From Armatimonadota bacterium (GTDB lineage Bacteria; Armatimonadota; Fimbriimonadia; Fimbriimonadales; ATM1), in contig RFHN01000150.1 of assembly GCA_003695835.1 (NCBI GenBank), positions 1 through 31,775 on the forward strand: a stretch of 31,775 nt of DNA. Direction: 5' to 3'. Numbering within the stretch: position 1 is the first letter of the stretch; each line of letters opens with the position of its first letter. Made by a program: the position numbers and the translations under genes. Positions 29,592-31,775 of this stretch are shown piece by piece. Under the pieces are notes generated by a model, which worked only from the letters and a program-made list of their open reading frames with translations, was not told where the DNA came from and did no database searches.

Positions 29592-30818
29592 CTACTCGGG
29601 CAGCTCGAAGTTCTCGATCTCCGCTTTCACATCGTTGAGGAAGTTCGCAGCGCCCACACCGTTGATCACGCGGTGGTCGAACGTCAGCGACAACATCACC
29701 ATTTGTCGAAAATCGAAGCCGCCCATCTTCGGGACGGGCTTGTAGAACGCCTCGCCAAGGAACAGCGTCGCCACCGCCGGCGACACCACGACGGGCACAG
29801 CATTTCGGAGACCGAACGCGCTCATGTTCGTGATCGAGAGCGTCGTTGCTTCCGTCGCTTGATCCTTCCCATTGCGCGCAAGCTCAATCTGTTGGCGCGC
29901 AGCTTCAGCGAACTCGCGCCACGACATCGAGTCCGCGTTCGGCACCATGGCGGTCACCAGCTCGTCGCCCGGAAGCGCAACCGCGATTCCGAGGTGAACG
30001 CCCTTATACGTGCGCAGCGTCTTGCCGTCGGAGCTGATCGCACTGCGAAACTTCGGATGGCGCTTCATCGCTTGGACGACACACCACGCCATCATCGTGA
30101 ACGCGCTCGGCTTGAAATCGTCGGGAGAGGCCTTCACGCGCTCTCGCGCCTCGGCGATCGCCTCCCAGCACGCCTCTACCATGATCGTGCCCGGAACGCA
30201 GAGTTGCGCCCCGCGCGCGAGTCGGTATGAGAGCGTCTGCTGTCGCTGAGAAATCTCGACCTCTTCGTATTCCGCGGTCGTCTTCAGGACCTTCGGCGGT
30301 GGTGCAGCGGCGGGAGTCGCCGACGCGCCGCCGTCGCCTTGTGCCGCAAGCCACGCATCCACGTCCTCCGGCATGAGCTTCTTTCCGCGCGCGGGAATCT
30401 CCGCGGCACGATCCAGAAGGCCTTTTTCCTTTAGGTACCGACGCGTGCGCGGAGGAATCTCTGCGTTCGTCACTTTGCGCGGTTCTGCCACGGCAACAGC
30501 TGCTGGCTCCGCTACCGTCTGCTTCGGCTCCTCTTTCGGTGGCGGGCCGTGACCCGCCGGCATCTCCTTGACGCCTTCCGCGACCTCCATCTTCGCGATC
30601 TCCGATCCGATCGGAAGGACGTCTCCCTCCTTCGCCGTCCACTCCACCAACACGCCGTCGTATGGGGATTCGATGTCAAGCAGCGCCTTATCCGTCTCCA
30701 TCTGATAAATCGGCTCGTCGCGCTTGATCTGGTCCCCCGGCTTCTTGAGGAAAGCAACCACGCGGGCTTCTTGAAGCCCCTCTCCCATTTGCGGAATCCG
30801 TACGGCAATGACCGGCAT
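29592..30818 (-). CDS. Lipoyl-dependent acyltransferase (E2) of a 2-oxoacid dehydrogenase
   Basis: E2 carries the acyl group on lipoate and passes it to CoA in pyruvate, 2-oxoglutarate or branched-chain oxoacid dehydrogenases. The protein is 408 residues. The lipoyl domain (1-78) has the modified Lys44 in METDKALLD. A Pro/Ala/Lys linker and a peripheral subunit-binding domain (about 120-160, IPPRTRRYLKEKGLLDRAAE) follow. The catalytic domain ends with FDHRVINGVGAANF, in which His382 is present but the usual Asp of the HxxxDG motif is Asn386. No E1 or E3 gene adjoins it, so the substrate cannot be told. ATG 30818 follows a TAGAAT box by nine bases. Confidence 0.92.
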   Translation of the reverse strand: MPVIAVRIPQMGEGLQEARVVAFLKKPGDQIKRDEPIYQMETDKALLDIESPYDGVLVEWTAKEGDVLPIGSEIAKMEVAEGVKEMPAGHGPPPKEEPKQTVAEPAAVAVAEPRKVTNAEIPPRTRRYLKEKGLLDRAAEIPARGKKLMPEDVDAWLAAQGDGGASATPAAAPPPKVLKTTAEYEEVEISQRQQTLSYRLARGAQLCVPGTIMVEACWEAIAEARERVKASPDDFKPSAFTMMAWCVVQAMKRHPKFRSAISSDGKTLRTYKGVHLGIAVALPGDELVTAMVPNADSMSWREFAEAARQQIELARNGKDQATEATTLSITNMSAFGLRNAVPVVVSPAVATLFLGEAFYKPVPKMGGFDFRQMVMLSLTFDHRVINGVGAANFLNDVKAEIENFELPE

Positions 30819-30827
30819 CTCGGTGCG

Positions 30828-30833
30828 ATTCTA
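30828..30833 (-). promoter_or_regulatory. -10-like TAGAAT before the E2 gene
   Basis: TAGAAT on the minus strand ends nine bases before ATG 30818, with no strong ribosome site and no clear -35. The 63-base interval is shared with the divergent GH127 gene. Confidence 0.35.
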
Positions 30834-30881
30834 TCCGATGCAGCCACTCGGTTTCTGGGCGAGGTACGCTCCTCTGAGCCG

Positions 30882-31775
30882 ATGAAACCGCTCGCGTTAG
30901 CCTCCATTCAGGTCGAGGATCCGTTCTGGGCGCCGCGCCAGCAGGCGCTCGTCGAGACGACGATTCCCTTGCTGTTTGAGCGACTCGAAGAGGCGGGAAA
31001 TCTGGAGAACTTTCGACTCGCCGCTGCCCGCAAAACGAAGGGGTACCGCGGCCCGATCTACATGGATTCCGACCTTTACAAGGCTGTCGAAGCAGCCGCG
31101 CTCACGCTCCAATGGCATCCCGAGGCTCCCTGGCGCGCTGCCCTCGAAGATACGATCGCCCTCATAGAACAAGCTCAGTGGGAGGACGGTTACATCAATA
31201 CATGGTACAGCGTGCACCGAGAGCAGGAACGCTATTCCAACCTCCGCGACGCCCACGAACTCTACTGCATGGGCCACCTCATCGAGGCAGCACTCGCTCA
31301 CGCCGCAGTGGACGCGGAAAGCCGCCTCATGGCAGTAGCTCGCCGGACCGTCGCTCACCTCGTTGATCGTTTTCTGATCGAAAACCGCCCCGGATACCCC
31401 GGTCACCCCGAAATCGAATTGGCGCTGTTGGCTTATGCGGAAGCGACGGGGGACGATGCAGCGCTCGATCTCGCAAGAACATTCCTGGAGCGACGCGGAT
31501 CCCACTTCTTCGCTCGCGAACACGGAACCGCAGACGAAGAGTACGACGGAACCTACTGGCTGGACCGCGTTCCAATCCGCCAGCTCGAGAACCTCGAAGG
31601 CCATGCCGTCCGAGCGATGTATCTTATGTCTGCCGTTACCGATCTTGCCAGGCTAACCAACGATGCCACCTGGGCCGAGTGCGCGATACGACTGTGGGAC
31701 CGAGTCATCGCGACGCGTCAGTACATCACCGGAGGCTTTGGCTCGACCGCTCGCAACGAAGGCTTTACACAAGAC
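30882..31775 (+). CDS. GH127-type glycosidase (beta-L-arabinofuranosidase-like), partial, right edge
   Basis: The frame is open from ATG 30882 to the end of the window, 298 codons with no stop, so the C-terminal half lies outside. The visible part matches the (alpha/alpha)6 barrel of GH127: YMDSDLYKAVEAAALTL, QWEDGYINTWYSV, NLRDAHELYCMGHLIEAALAH, PGYPGHPEIELALLAYAEATG, PIRQLENLEGHAVRAMYLMS and the start of the YITGGFGSTARNEGF motif. Its catalytic Cys and Glu are expected further on and are not fully in view. There is no signal peptide, so it is probably cytoplasmic and acts on imported arabinose-containing oligosaccharides. The substrate is inferred from the family. It is divergent from the E2 gene. 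Confidence 0.85.
   Translation, partial: MKPLALASIQVEDPFWAPRQQALVETTIPLLFERLEEAGNLENFRLAAARKTKGYRGPIYMDSDLYKAVEAAALTLQWHPEAPWRAALEDTIALIEQAQWEDGYINTWYSVHREQERYSNLRDAHELYCMGHLIEAALAHAAVDAESRLMAVARRTVAHLVDRFLIENRPGYPGHPEIELALLAYAEATGDDAALDLARTFLERRGSHFFAREHGTADEEYDGTYWLDRVPIRQLENLEGHAVRAMYLMSAVTDLARLTNDATWAECAIRLWDRVIATRQYITGGFGSTARNEGFTQD

Overview
The window is about 31.8 kb of GC-rich (by eye near 60%) bacterial chromosome. It is densely coded on both strands with no gap over about 115 bases between genes, and I see no rRNA, tRNA, CRISPR array or insertion sequence. The likely host is a free-living, flagellated, Gram-negative-type bacterium of the Armatimonadota (Fimbriimonadia-like). This is an inference from prepilin starts ending in the YPVF type of motif, a futalosine-pathway menaquinone gene, a Thermotoga/Bacillus-type DAHP synthase, and Planctomycete/Acidobacteria-like CRTAC1/ASPIC and DUF4139 proteins. 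TGA is used as an ordinary stop in many genes, so this is the standard bacterial code.

Layout. 1-1410 (minus): an overlapping mini-operon of an ECF-like sigma factor, a membrane protein with a Cys/His N-terminus and a thioredoxin-fold domain, and two tandem very short prepilin-like genes. 1476-3686 (minus): secreted GH20 beta-N-acetylhexosaminidase with a PA14-like tail. 3740-5088: an orphan phage Mu gp29-type portal gene convergent with an 85-residue gene that has a perfect CRP-family half-site pair upstream. 5146-8229 (minus): hisC, aroF and a secreted propeller-like protein in one operon. 8261-12213 (plus): a flagellar hook operon with promoter, fliK, flgD, a TIGR02530-type gene, flgE and a terminator-like hairpin. 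12243-13397: mqnE. 13402-13842 (minus): small secreted protein. 13892-19791 (plus): uvrA, a membrane protein, ribF, an anchored protein and an M29 aminopeptidase. 19788-23543 (minus): a seven-repeat FG-GAP/ASPIC/TlpA/TPR protein split by one in-frame TGA. 23635-25059 (minus): DUF4139 protein. 25097-26230 (minus): MoeB/ThiF-rhodanese. 26244-26843 (plus): maf. 26883-29033 (minus): STN-like secreted protein. 29099-29554 (minus): DinB-family protein. 29592-30818 (minus): lipoyl E2 acyltransferase. 30882 to the right edge (plus): partial GH127 glycosidase.

Most of the window is housekeeping (repair, cofactor and amino-acid synthesis, motility) mixed with secreted proteins. Glycan use is represented at both ends by GH20 and GH127.

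The three observations most worth following are these. First, the TGA at 21738-21740 lies between propeller repeats 6 and 7 and is followed by a strong hairpin with a GUC loop, so it may be a selenocysteine recoding site rather than a simple nonsense change. Second, the sigma factor / thioredoxin-like / mini-prepilin operon at the left edge may be an undescribed system. Third, the portal gene stands alone among chromosomal genes with no other phage gene in view.
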